NCBI RefSeq assembly: GCF_900143055.1
Contig: NZ_FRCW01000001.1
Coordinates: 372,001-436,000 of the forward strand
DNA length: 64,000 nucleotides
Direction of reading: 5' to 3'
Source of the DNA: Fibrobacter sp. UWR3
Lineage (GTDB): Bacteria; Fibrobacterota; Fibrobacteria; Fibrobacterales; Fibrobacteraceae
In this document: positions 8,321-16,840 of the stretch, in pieces
Position numbering within the stretch: position 1 is the stretch's first letter
Layout: each line of letters begins with the position of its first letter
Notes under the pieces: model-generated
What the model was told of the DNA's origin: nothing
Databases searched by the model: none
The model's input: only the letters and a program-made list of their open reading frames with translations
Position numbers and translations under genes: made by a program

Positions 8321-9364
8321 ATGTTCAGGGTCGTTTCGGAATATCTTTCCCGTCTGACTGTCGCGACACTGCTCGTGATGCTTGCGGGCGTATGCTCCCA
8401 TGCTGCGGGTTCCGACAACATGCTCGGGGCGGATTCGGTTGTCCGCAACAGACTCCTGAAACAGCTCGGTAACGAGGACGACCTGCGCTCGCTCTGCTCC
8501 GGTCTCAAGACTTGCCTCAACATCGACTATCCCGGTTGTTCCGCCGGCGATAAGCACCCCTGGCCGCATCTCAAGTACAACGAAGAATTCTGCGCACCGT
8601 ACCACGAGGTAACGAAGCGAGGGTTTGCCCCCACTCCGGGTGCACCGATGGTCCCCGAAGTCTATGCGAGGCTTGGCCGCAGGTACCGCGCCATCTACGA
8701 GAACAAGGGCACGCTCCCGCTGGGCCAGAACGTCATCAGTTACCTGTTCGACAACATGCCCTTTACGGCAGACCTCATCAATGCATACCTGGGCACGAAC
8801 TACACTCTCGAATATACGAGCAAGAACCGCAGGTATTTTAACGGCAGTAACGGCCGCAGCCTTTCGGGCGAGTTCTACTGGGCCCTGCAAGATAGCGCGG
8901 GGCAGAAGCTCGGCATGCGCAACCTCTTTTTCGGGTACGGGCACGCGAAGGTGCTTCGGTGGTCGCTGCACGGAACCGCAATTGCGTATCTCGACATGGA
9001 CGAGATTTCGAAAAACGAAATCAGGTACAAGCTGACGGCCATCGTTTTCCCGGGCAATTCCGTGCTGAATTCCATCATGCAGATGCAGGTGTTCAAGAGC
9101 GTGGTGAACGACAAGATAGACCATATCGTGAAGGATATCAAGAAGGCTTCGGGCCGCTACTTCGGGGGTGACAAGGAACCCATGCTGAACAGCGCGAAAC
9201 TCAAGTCGTTCGATAACGTGCAGTACGTGATAGATTTCGAGAACGTGGTGAACGGAGCCCCGTGGAAACTGGGCGACTTCGAAAGGCTGAAGCGTGAACG
9301 CGAGAAGCAGAAACGCGAGAGCGTTCCCATAATATTTGAAGATACAAGGACTCAGGCAAAATGA
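8321..9364 (+). CDS. Exported protein of unknown function
   Basis: A 347-residue protein that I do not recognise. A signal peptide is visible (hydrophobic VATLLVMLAGV, cleavage probably after SHA near residue 28). Four cysteines cluster at about residues 58-88 (LCSGLKTCLN, PGCSAG, EFCAPY), consistent with periplasmic disulfides. The C-terminus is strongly charged (FERLKREREKQKRES). The gene follows the M16 gene by three bases, and its stop overlaps the start of the methyltransferase gene as ATGA at 9361-9364, so the three form an operon. No domain call is made. Confidence 0.7.
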   Translation: MFRVVSEYLSRLTVATLLVMLAGVCSHAAGSDNMLGADSVVRNRLLKQLGNEDDLRSLCSGLKTCLNIDYPGCSAGDKHPWPHLKYNEEFCAPYHEVTKRGFAPTPGAPMVPEVYARLGRRYRAIYENKGTLPLGQNVISYLFDNMPFTADLINAYLGTNYTLEYTSKNRRYFNGSNGRSLSGEFYWALQDSAGQKLGMRNLFFGYGHAKVLRWSLHGTAIAYLDMDEISKNEIRYKLTAIVFPGNSVLNSIMQMQVFKSVVNDKIDHIVKDIKKASGRYFGGDKEPMLNSAKLKSFDNVQYVIDFENVVNGAPWKLGDFERLKREREKQKRESVPIIFEDTRTQAK

Positions 9365-10023
9365 GCGAAAAAGAGAAAGAAAGTCTGGAATCCCTCCTGG
9401 CGCGCGTGACTGACCGCCGCAAGGAACTGCTGACCTCCGTGGTGGACCGCCGCACGAGGCATTTTTGCATGGTGCTGGAAGACCTGTTCGACCCGCACAA
9501 CATTTCTGCCGTTATCCGTACCGCGGAAGTGTTCGGCCTGCAGGACGTGCACATTATCGAGGAGGACAACGCCTACAGCGTGAACAAGTCTATCCTCAAG
9601 GGCAGCTACAAGTGGATGAGCCTGTACCTGTACAAGAAGCGCATGCTCTGCATGGAGAAGCTGCGCGCGAAGGGCTACAAGATTGCGGTCGCGAGCACCA
9701 ACACCACGAATTCCGTGCTTGACCTGGATTTGAGCCAGCCTACGGCATTCTACCTCGGGAGCGAGTTCCACGGGAACCACCCCGATACGCTCGCGCATGC
9801 CGACTACGAGTTCAAGCTGCCGCAGTACGGCATTACCGAATCGATGAACGTCTCGGTCGCGGGTGGCGTGCTCATGACCTACCTCGACGTGTACATGCAG
9901 AAGGAAGGCCGCGAGAAGTTCCTGCTCCCGAAGGAGGAACGTGACGCGCTCCTTTACGACTGGCTCGACCGTCACGTGAACGGCATCGAGAACAATAGCC
10001 CGATTACGCACGTGGACGGGTAG
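9361..10023 (+). CDS. trmH: SpoU/TrmH-family RNA 2'-O-methyltransferase
   Basis: A 220-residue cytoplasmic enzyme of the SPOUT class, which methylates ribose 2'-OH with S-adenosylmethionine at a deep trefoil knot. Motif 1 is NISAVIRTAEVFG (about 42-54, with the catalytic Arg), motif 2 is LGSEFHGNHP (about 132-141), and motif 3 is ESMNVSVAGGVLMTY (about 160-174). The length and the short N-terminal extension fit TrmH, the tRNA Gm18 enzyme, better than rRNA enzymes such as RlmB with its extra N-terminal domain. The start overlaps the upstream stop (ATGA), indicating translational coupling. The exact RNA target is inferred. Confidence 0.82.
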   Translation: MSEKEKESLESLLARVTDRRKELLTSVVDRRTRHFCMVLEDLFDPHNISAVIRTAEVFGLQDVHIIEEDNAYSVNKSILKGSYKWMSLYLYKKRMLCMEKLRAKGYKIAVASTNTTNSVLDLDLSQPTAFYLGSEFHGNHPDTLAHADYEFKLPQYGITESMNVSVAGGVLMTYLDVYMQKEGREKFLLPKEERDALLYDWLDRHVNGIENNSPITHVDG

Positions 10024-10088
10024 TTTTTGCCCTGTTTGTGGCGATTCCGGCACATGTGCGTACAAAAATATGCTAGATTGAACGTTAA

Positions 10089-10997
10089 ATGAAAAAGAAT
10101 TCCGCTCTATACTTCTCCGTTGGCCTCGTTGTCCTCTTGGCTATCGTGATTCTTGTGTTCGGAATGTTCTTCTTGAACGAAAAGGATCCTCGCGAAACTT
10201 TCAATACATTCTATCTCCGCTTTACGCAGGTGAGTACGCTTGTGCTCGATGACCCCGTGAAGGTGAATGGCGTCAAGATGGGCAAGGTAGAGGACATTAG
10301 CCTTGCCGGCCACCGCGTGGTGGTGCGTATACGCCTCCGTACCGACGTGAAGATTCCGAAGGATTCCGAAATCCGCGTGCAGAACATCGGTATCATGGGT
10401 GAACGCCAGATTGGCATGATTCTCGGCGACGAGGAAGCCTATTTTGCCCCGGGCGATACCATCAACGGCCAGTTCGACGCCGGTATTGCCGAAGCGCTCG
10501 GCCTTGCGGGCGAGGTCTGCGACAGCACGAAGGTGCTTCTTGAATCCGTGAAGTCGGCACTCAACGGCACGATTGCGAATCCCGATTTCCAGGAACGTTT
10601 CAGGACGCTTCTCACGAAGGCCGAAAACCTGGAAGACCGCCTGATGACCATGGTCAACACGACCGACCCGCAGTTGAAGAAGAGTCTCGCCAGCCTGAAC
10701 GAGGTCATGGGCAAGGTAGACGCGCTTGTTGACGGCGTGAAGCCGCCTATTGACAATCTCTTTGCCAACGCCGATAAGACTATAGGCCATGCCGATGCGC
10801 TGGTTGGCCAGCTGGAAGGCGTAACCAAGCATCTCGACGACCTGATCGCGAAGGTGCAGTCCAAGGACAATACTGTGGGCATACTCCTTTCTGATAGGAA
10901 ACTGCACGACGACCTGGTCAAGACGGTCCATTCGGCAGACAGCCTGTTCCGCGTGATCCTGCATGACGGTCTGGACGTGAACGTGGATATTTTCTGA
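10089..10997 (+). CDS. MCE/MlaD-family lipid-transport protein
   Basis: A 302-residue protein with one N-terminal membrane helix (about 8-30), then an MCE domain at about 38-118 (VKVNGVKMGKVEDI, RVQNIGIMGERQIGM). A long helical C-terminal part (about 130-300) carries heptad-like Leu/Val patterns. MlaD-type proteins form hexameric rings in the inner membrane that pass phospholipids between membranes with an MlaE permease and MlaF ATPase; neither is in the window, so this gene is detached from its usual partners. HPr starts seven bases downstream, with a GAGGA ribosome-binding site overlapping the MCE stop. Confidence 0.85.
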   Translation: MKKNSALYFSVGLVVLLAIVILVFGMFFLNEKDPRETFNTFYLRFTQVSTLVLDDPVKVNGVKMGKVEDISLAGHRVVVRIRLRTDVKIPKDSEIRVQNIGIMGERQIGMILGDEEAYFAPGDTINGQFDAGIAEALGLAGEVCDSTKVLLESVKSALNGTIANPDFQERFRTLLTKAENLEDRLMTMVNTTDPQLKKSLASLNEVMGKVDALVDGVKPPIDNLFANADKTIGHADALVGQLEGVTKHLDDLIAKVQSKDNTVGILLSDRKLHDDLVKTVHSADSLFRVILHDGLDVNVDIF

Positions 10998-11004
10998 GGA
11001 AACG

Positions 11005-11277
11005 ATGATAGAGAAGGTTCTTACAGTCACGAATAAGCTCGGGATACACGCGAGGCCCGCCGGCATGATTGTCGACATTACCGGCCCCGCGAAGAGCGAC
11101 GTGTTCATTATGTTCGAGGGCTCTAGGGCGAACGCCAAGAGCATCTTGAACGTGATGATGCTCGCTATCCCGATGGGTTCCGAAGTCCGCTTCGAGGTGG
11201 ACGGCGAGGACGAGCAGGAAGTCGTGCAAAGGTTGGAAACGCTTTTCCATGACAATTTCAACGAAGAACCCGGCTGA
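11005..11277 (+). CDS. ptsH: Phosphocarrier protein HPr
   Basis: A 90-residue PTS phosphocarrier. LGIHARPAG holds the phosphorylated His15, and AKSILNVMM holds Ser46, the site used by HPr kinase/phosphorylase in organisms that have that regulator. The length is standard. It overlaps the Enzyme I gene by 29 bases, so HPr and Enzyme I should be made together. No sugar-specific EII component lies nearby, which suggests a regulatory role or EII genes elsewhere. Confidence 0.93.
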   Translation: MIEKVLTVTNKLGIHARPAGMIVDITGPAKSDVFIMFEGSRANAKSILNVMMLAIPMGSEVRFEVDGEDEQEVVQRLETLFHDNFNEEPG

Positions 11278-13099
11278 TACCGGCACGGAGAAGTCTTTCG
11301 GGACAAGGCCTGCACGTCAGGTCCTTGTGGGTATTCCCGCATCTCCCGGCCTCGTCATGGGCCGTGCGTTCCAGGTGGCGAGCCGCGAGATTACCGTCGT
11401 CGAGGAGGACATTCCCGAGTCGCGCGTGCAGGCGGAAGAACAGTTGTTCCGCAGGGCGGTGACCCGCACCTCCAAGGAAATTTCGCAGATCAAGGAAATT
11501 TCCGAGACGCGCACGGGCGTGCACGATAGCCTCATATTCTCGACGCACCTGATGATATTGCAGGACCCGGGCCTCATGAACGGTGTCCTGAAGATGATTC
11601 GCGAAGGCCACAAAAATGCCCGCTGGGCGGTGCACGTGGTGCTCGGGGACTACATCGACAAGTTCGAGAAAATCGATTCGCCCGCGATGCGCGACAAGGC
11701 GGCCGACCTGCGCGACCTGTACAACAGGCTCATGTCGACGATGGACGAGGCCGAACCGGCCTTGGAGGAAGTGTCTGGCGAGGACGGCGCGGTGATTGTC
11801 GCGCACGAGATTCTGCCGAGCTTCCTGATGGCGCTCAAGCCGGGCCAGGCCCGCGCGCTTTTGATGGATACCGGTGGCCGTACGAGCCACGTGGCGATTC
11901 TTGCGCGCTCCCTGCAGATACCGGCTGTGTCGGGCCTGCGCAACGTTGTCACGGCGGTGAAGCCCGACGACACGATTATCGTGGACGGCTCGGGCGGCCT
12001 TGTCATCGTAAACCCGAACGAGGACGACATCCGCAGGTTCCGTGAACGTGTGGAGGTGTTCGAACGCCAGCGCAGGGAACTGTTTACCATGCGCAGGCTT
12101 GAGCCGATGACCCGCGATGGCAAGTACATTACTTTACATGCAAACATAGAACTGCCTACCGAGGCGGAGAAGGTGATGGATTACGGCGCGACGGGCGTCG
12201 GGCTATACCGTTCCGAGTTCCTGTTCTTGCAGTACAGCGCCCCGACCGAGGAAGAACAGACCGAAGCTTACAGGCAGATTCTCGACACGATGGCTCCTTG
12301 CCCGGTGACCATCCGTACGCTCGACGCGGGTGGCGATAAACTAGTCTCGGGCATTACTGCGACCAACGAGGCGAACCCCTTCATGGGCTGGCGCTCCATC
12401 CGCGTGTGCCTCGACCGCGAGGATATTTTCTGCACGCAGCTGAAGGCGCTCCTCAAGGCGAATACCAAGGGTAACTTGCGCATATTGCTCCCGATGATTT
12501 CGGGACTCGAGGAACTGCGCCGTGCGAAGGCGTGCATCCGCCGCTGTTCCGAGGAACTGGAGGCGGAAGGAATCAAGTGCGCTACGGTGAAGGTGGGCAT
12601 CATGATTGAAGTGCCTGCCGCGGTGGTACTTGTAGACCTGCTGGCGAAGGAGGCCGACTTTTTCAGCATCGGTACAAACGACCTTATCCAGTTTACGCTC
12701 GCCGTGGACCGCACGAACGAACTCATTACCGACATGTTCCAGCCGCACCACCCCGCGGTGCTGAACATGATTTACCATACGGTGAATGCTGCCCACAGGG
12801 AAGGCATCCCGGTTGCGGTCTGCGGAGAAATGGGCTCCGACCCGATGAGCGTCCTGTTGCTCGTGGGGCTTGGAGTCGATGAACTTTCCATGACGCCCTG
12901 GAGCGTGATGGCGACAAAGAAGATTATACGCTCGATAAACTTCGAGGATGTCCGCGAGAGTGCGCTTGCCGTGCTGCAGATGGACGACACGAACAGCGTG
13001 AACGGCTACATGTACAGGAAGTACGCGCAGACCATTACCGACCTCGGGATATCGAGCTTTATTGGCCAAGTTGGAAACGAGGTGCATGGTGATACTTAG
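11249..13099 (+). CDS. ptsI: PTS Enzyme I (phosphoenolpyruvate-protein phosphotransferase)
   Basis: A 616-residue enzyme that takes phosphate from PEP and passes it to HPr His15. The phosphohistidine domain shows GGRTSHVAILARS with active His214. The PEP-binding barrel contains DGSGG (about 248-252), GLYRSEFLF and VCGEMGSDP with active Cys525. The N-terminal extension before ASPGLVMGRAF is about 30 residues longer than in typical Enzyme I, so a start downstream of ATG 11249 is possible. The overlap with ptsH and with the next gene (start 13086) indicates a compact operon. Confidence 0.93.
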   Translation: MTISTKNPADTGTEKSFGTRPARQVLVGIPASPGLVMGRAFQVASREITVVEEDIPESRVQAEEQLFRRAVTRTSKEISQIKEISETRTGVHDSLIFSTHLMILQDPGLMNGVLKMIREGHKNARWAVHVVLGDYIDKFEKIDSPAMRDKAADLRDLYNRLMSTMDEAEPALEEVSGEDGAVIVAHEILPSFLMALKPGQARALLMDTGGRTSHVAILARSLQIPAVSGLRNVVTAVKPDDTIIVDGSGGLVIVNPNEDDIRRFRERVEVFERQRRELFTMRRLEPMTRDGKYITLHANIELPTEAEKVMDYGATGVGLYRSEFLFLQYSAPTEEEQTEAYRQILDTMAPCPVTIRTLDAGGDKLVSGITATNEANPFMGWRSIRVCLDREDIFCTQLKALLKANTKGNLRILLPMISGLEELRRAKACIRRCSEELEAEGIKCATVKVGIMIEVPAAVVLVDLLAKEADFFSIGTNDLIQFTLAVDRTNELITDMFQPHHPAVLNMIYHTVNAAHREGIPVAVCGEMGSDPMSVLLLVGLGVDELSMTPWSVMATKKIIRSINFEDVRESALAVLQMDDTNSVNGYMYRKYAQTITDLGISSFIGQVGNEVHGDT

Positions 13100-15437
13100 T
13101 GGTTCGGTGTTCTTTCGCCGGTTCTTTCCTGTTCTATTGCTGATTGTCGCGTGCGAAGCTTCGGGTGAAAAAGGCGACGGCAAGGCGGACAGCGCGAATG
13201 TGGGCGAAGCCGCCGCAGCCGAGAACGATATCCCGCTGGACCCGTATGCCGCACTCGAGCAGATTCCTTCGGACGATTTCCATAACCGCGTAATCCGTGC
13301 CGACCGCGCGAAGCGTAGCATGGAAGATACTTCGCTTGCCCGCAATGTGCGCGACTATGCCCGCGCCGCGTATTATTACTACACCGAAAAGTGGGATAGC
13401 GCGTACACGACCTACGATTCCCTGAGGGGGCGCGACCCGAAACTGGAAGCGGAAGTAGTCTTGCGCATGGCAAAGGCGAAATCCCGGCAGGGCGATTTTG
13501 CTGGGATGCGTGCCGCCCTGAACCTGGGGGCGAAACTCTCGAAGAACGAGTCTTTCGCGCGCACGGCGGCAAGGCTCCGCGTGGAGGCGGCGCTTGCCGA
13601 CTCGACGCTTTCGGAAAAAATGCAGGCGGATTCCCTGAAGGCTTTCCTCGAGAAGTTCCCGAAGGGCGACGATGCCGCCGCCCTCAAGTACCGCTACGCG
13701 TCTTACCTGGAACAGGACAAGCAGGAAAAGCAGGCGAAGCGCTACTACATGCAACTGCTCGCGACATCGACCCCGTACAGGGATTCCGCATTTGCGGCAA
13801 TCAGGCGGCTCCGCAAGGTGCAGGCCTTCCCGGAATCGCTCGCAGAGAAGGTGGCATACGCGAAGATGGCCTGCGCAAAGGAAGAAGCGGGGGCATGCCT
13901 CGGGCTTCTCGATTCCATACGGATTCTTGATGAGGGCTTGGTGGCGGAACACCCGGAATCGGCGGTGGCGCCGTCCGAAGATTCGCTGCAACAGAAACTT
14001 TTCAGGAGCACGCTCGACCTGAACACGCGCATTGTGCTGTGGAGCAAGCGCGGCGAGGCGCTCAAGGCGGTGGGCCGCAGTGACGAGGCGATTGCGCAGT
14101 ACAAGTTCCTGGTGGATTCCGTGGAGGCTCGCCCCGTGTGGATCCAGGCGGCGCTCCGCCTTCTCAGGAGTTTTGCCCCAAAGAACACGAAGGAAATCCG
14201 CAGGCTCGATTCCATGCTGCAGAGCGCTAACAAGTACAGCAAGGAAAATGCGAACAGCCTGTGGGTGAAGGGATTCGAGTACGAGCAGAAAGAGAACTAC
14301 GACAGCGCTGTGGTGACCTTCGAGAAACTTGCCGACAGGCGGTTCGGGAACAACCAGAAACGCCAGTGGGCAAAGTTCCGCATCGGGTTCATCTACTTCA
14401 AGCAGGAACGTTTTGCCGATGCCGAGAAGGCGTTTATCGATGCCGCGAAGGAACCATTCCTGTGGAGCGGTAGCGGGGCGAGGTACTTCCTTGCCGAATC
14501 GTACATGAAGCAGAACAAGGATTCCCTTGCGCGTGAGGCTTTCCTCGACTGCATCCGCGATTTCCCGCTGGGTTACTACGCGCACCGTAGCCGCATGAAA
14601 CTTGTGGAATACGAACTGCTCGAAAAGTTCGAGGTGCCGTACGCACGCGGCGTGCCTATGACTCCCGAGGCGACGCTTGCCTGGGTGAAGAACCTGCAGA
14701 AGGGAGCGAAGGACCCGACCTACACTCCGGAACGCTACAACCGCATCAAGACGCTGTTCCAGTACGGGTTTAGCGACGAGGCCTTTGCCCTGTATGACGA
14801 GGCCCGCAGGAAGAATGCGAAGAGGCTCGACTTCCTGTACGAATATGGCAAGCTGTTCTACGACATGGGGGAGGTTGCCGCGGGTTACAGGCTCGCGCGC
14901 CAGTTCCAGGCGAATATCGACCGTCGCGTGCTTGCCGACGCCCCGATAGAAGTACTGCATTATCTGTTCCCGCTGCCCTACAAGGACCAGGTGAAGTTCC
15001 ATTCCGGAACGCGCATAGACCCGTTTTTCGTTTATAGCGTGATGCGCCAGGAATCCATATTCGACTACCAGATTACATCGCCTGCGGGCGCGTGCGGGCT
15101 GTTGCAGATTATGCCCGCGACGGGCAAGATGCTCGCGAAGCAGGAATACATGGATTCCTTCGACCCGTCGCAGTTGTATAACCCGTACATGAACATCCGC
15201 CTCGGCATCCGTTACCTCGTGGACTTGAAGGCTCAGTACAAGGATGACTACATGTACGTGCTCGGGAACTACAATGCGGGCCCGAAGCCCACGAAACGCT
15301 GGCAGGCTGCCGGGGAAGGCAAGAACTGGGACATCCGCGCCGAGGAAATCAGCTATTGGGAAACCCGCGACTACGTGAAACGCGTGATGGGCAACTACTG
15401 GATTTATCAGGAAATCTATGATAGTTCAGATTTTTGA
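13086..15437 (+). CDS. Lytic murein transglycosylase lipoprotein (Slt70-like)
   Basis: A 783-residue outer-membrane-type lipoprotein; lipobox LIVAC puts the lipidated Cys at about residue 19. Residues about 70-620 are a long chain of alpha-helical TPR/SLT-superhelix-like repeats. The C-terminal SLT domain (about 640-775) has VMRQESIFD with catalytic Glu656, GACGLLQIMPATG and YNAGP, the classic motifs of enzymes that cleave peptidoglycan MurNAc-GlcNAc bonds to 1,6-anhydro products. ATG 13086 lies inside the ptsI 3' end, with GAGG at 13079-13082. An open frame reaches back to 13062 but adds a non-signal N-terminus. Confidence 0.9.
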   Translation: MVILSGSVFFRRFFPVLLLIVACEASGEKGDGKADSANVGEAAAAENDIPLDPYAALEQIPSDDFHNRVIRADRAKRSMEDTSLARNVRDYARAAYYYYTEKWDSAYTTYDSLRGRDPKLEAEVVLRMAKAKSRQGDFAGMRAALNLGAKLSKNESFARTAARLRVEAALADSTLSEKMQADSLKAFLEKFPKGDDAAALKYRYASYLEQDKQEKQAKRYYMQLLATSTPYRDSAFAAIRRLRKVQAFPESLAEKVAYAKMACAKEEAGACLGLLDSIRILDEGLVAEHPESAVAPSEDSLQQKLFRSTLDLNTRIVLWSKRGEALKAVGRSDEAIAQYKFLVDSVEARPVWIQAALRLLRSFAPKNTKEIRRLDSMLQSANKYSKENANSLWVKGFEYEQKENYDSAVVTFEKLADRRFGNNQKRQWAKFRIGFIYFKQERFADAEKAFIDAAKEPFLWSGSGARYFLAESYMKQNKDSLAREAFLDCIRDFPLGYYAHRSRMKLVEYELLEKFEVPYARGVPMTPEATLAWVKNLQKGAKDPTYTPERYNRIKTLFQYGFSDEAFALYDEARRKNAKRLDFLYEYGKLFYDMGEVAAGYRLARQFQANIDRRVLADAPIEVLHYLFPLPYKDQVKFHSGTRIDPFFVYSVMRQESIFDYQITSPAGACGLLQIMPATGKMLAKQEYMDSFDPSQLYNPYMNIRLGIRYLVDLKAQYKDDYMYVLGNYNAGPKPTKRWQAAGEGKNWDIRAEEISYWETRDYVKRVMGNYWIYQEIYDSSDF

Positions 15438-15454
15438 ATTATGAATTAGGAATT
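15436..15454. repeat. Left inverted repeat of the four-helix-bundle element
   Basis: The 11 bases AATTAGGAATT (15444-15454) are the exact reverse complement of the AATTCCTAATT unit repeated downstream at 15856-15887. They begin immediately after the stop codon of the transglycosylase gene (15435-15437). Confidence 0.75.
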
Positions 15455-15459
15455 GGATA

Positions 15460-15864
15460 ATGGGGCTTGAAACGGCTTTAAAGAACACGGAAAAGAACAT
15501 TTTGCAAGAAAAATGTATGGATTTTTCTGTGAAAATAGTGAATTTGTATCAATCGCTTTGCAGCGATAGACATGAGTTTGTTATGTCAAAACAAATGCTT
15601 AAATGTGGCACTAGTATAGGTGCAAATGTACGAGAAGCGAAAAGAGCTCAGTCAAAACCTGATTTTTTATCAAAACTATCAATTGCATTAAAAGAAGCTG
15701 ATGAAACACAGTATTGGCTTGAATTGATGAGTAAAACAGGATATATAAACGAAAATGATTTTAAGGGTTTGTTTTCAGATAGTGAGGAACTTGTAAAAAT
15801 TTTAGTTTCTATTACAAAAACTATAAAATCACAGATTAAAACATCTAGAAATTCAAATTCCTAA
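15460..15864 (+). CDS. Four-helix-bundle protein (S23/bAvd-like)
   Basis: A 134-residue, almost entirely helical basic protein. The motif CGTSIGANVREAKRAQS (about 49-65) followed by FLSKLSIALKEADETQYWLELM (about 69-90) is the signature of the four-helix-bundle family related to proteins encoded in 23S rRNA intervening sequences and to the Avd accessory protein of diversity-generating retroelements. No reverse transcriptase or variable repeat is nearby. Base composition is far more AT-rich than the genes on either side, and AATTCCT-type inverted repeats frame the gene; its last codons and stop lie inside the downstream repeat. There is no obvious ribosome-binding site at ATG 15460. The family call is firm, the function unknown. 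Confidence 0.8.
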   Translation: MGLETALKNTEKNILQEKCMDFSVKIVNLYQSLCSDRHEFVMSKQMLKCGTSIGANVREAKRAQSKPDFLSKLSIALKEADETQYWLELMSKTGYINENDFKGLFSDSEELVKILVSITKTIKSQIKTSRNSNS

Positions 15865-15887
15865 TTCCTAATTCCTAATTCCTAATT
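15856..15887. repeat. AATTCCT heptamer array, right inverted repeat
   Basis: Four perfect tandem copies of AATTCCT (15856-15883) followed by AATT. The stop codon of the four-helix-bundle gene lies in the first junction (TAA at 15862-15864). The array pairs with AATTAGGAATT upstream of the gene, so an RNA covering the element could close into a stem. Confidence 0.85.
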
Positions 15888-15891
15888 AACT

Positions 15892-16746
15892 ATGCTCTTC
15901 CTGTTGCTCACAATTACTCCGGCATTCCTGTTCGCCTGCGGAAACATCCTCGAGAAGTCGGGCGTGTCTACGGTCGGCAAGCGCACCGGCGGAACGTCGC
16001 GCCCCTGGGAGTTTTTCAAGGGAGTCGTTACGAACAAGTTCTGGTGGCTGGGCATCTGCTGTTCGGGCCTTGCGACTCTCGGGTACTACATCGCGATGGC
16101 CCGCTACGACCTCTCGCAGGTGCAGCCGATGATGGTCTTAAATCCGGTCCTTACGGCGCTCATGGGCTTTTGCATATTGAAGGAAGCGCTCACGAAGCGC
16201 ATAGTGGTCGCCATCTGCTTTGTGGTGGCGGGCCTCCTGTATTCGGTCGAAAGTCTGGGAGAATCGACCGCCGTGCAGAATATCGGGATGCTCTGGGCCT
16301 ATGCGGGCGGCCTGTGCGCGGTGACACTCTTTGCTCACTTGTTTGTAAAGGACCGCGAGATGGTGGATTCGTTCATCATGGGCGTGGGCTTCGGGCTCTC
16401 TGCGGCATTCTACAAGAGCCTCGCGATGGACTTCGACCTTGACCATATCGAGATTTCCTCGGTAGCGAGCCTGTTGCTCGATTTCCGCACGCTGGGTTAC
16501 ATCGCGACATACGGCATAGCGTTCCTCTATTCGCAGATTTCCTTTTCGCGCGGTCGTGCGCTGTTCATTGTCCCGTTCAGTGCTGCCGTGGGGGCTGCCG
16601 TCCCTACGCTTGCGGGTGCCCTGGTGTTTTCCGAGGCCTTCCCCGTCGGGAAGATTGTCTCGGTGTCGCTCGTGCTTACCGGTGCCGCCCTCTTCGTGGT
16701 CCGTAGGCCCCGTCGCAAGTCCGGTCAATCTTCTGCCAATCCGTAA
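15892..16746 (+). CDS. DMT/EamA-superfamily membrane transporter
   Basis: A 284-residue protein with about ten predicted membrane helices in two similar halves, ending in a basic tail (RRPRRKSGQ), as in drug/metabolite transporters. The first half contains YYIAMARYDLSQVQPM followed by NPVLTALMGFCILKE, a pattern typical of EamA domains in which a conserved Pro/Glu pair ends the fourth helix. Substrate is not predictable; members export amino acids, sugars or drugs. ATG 15892 begins just after the heptamer array, so the inserted element separates this gene from the upstream operon. Confidence 0.8.
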   Translation: MLFLLLTITPAFLFACGNILEKSGVSTVGKRTGGTSRPWEFFKGVVTNKFWWLGICCSGLATLGYYIAMARYDLSQVQPMMVLNPVLTALMGFCILKEALTKRIVVAICFVVAGLLYSVESLGESTAVQNIGMLWAYAGGLCAVTLFAHLFVKDREMVDSFIMGVGFGLSAAFYKSLAMDFDLDHIEISSVASLLLDFRTLGYIATYGIAFLYSQISFSRGRALFIVPFSAAVGAAVPTLAGALVFSEAFPVGKIVSVSLVLTGAALFVVRRPRRKSGQSSANP

Positions 16747-16789
16747 TGCAAATCACACTTTCCGGTGTGAAGATGGTTTCCGGTAACTA

Positions 16790-16817
16790 TTGGCTGGGTA
16801 ATCCGCATCTTTATATT
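16790..16817 (+). promoter_or_regulatory. Putative promoter of the lamin-tail/CotH lipoprotein gene
   Basis: TTGGCT (16790-16795), a 16-base spacer and TATATT (16812-16817), ending 23 bases before the start codon at 16841. Confidence 0.5.
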
Positions 16818-16840
16818 TTCGTTTTATATATATTCGGGAT

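Noticed and set aside
15460-15864. Four-helix-bundle protein considered as part of a diversity-generating retroelement
   Set aside because: No reverse transcriptase, template repeat or variable repeat is seen nearby, so only the family resemblance is reported.
15856-15887. Heptamer array considered as a CRISPR
   Set aside because: There are no spacers between repeat units, no leader and no cas genes in the window.
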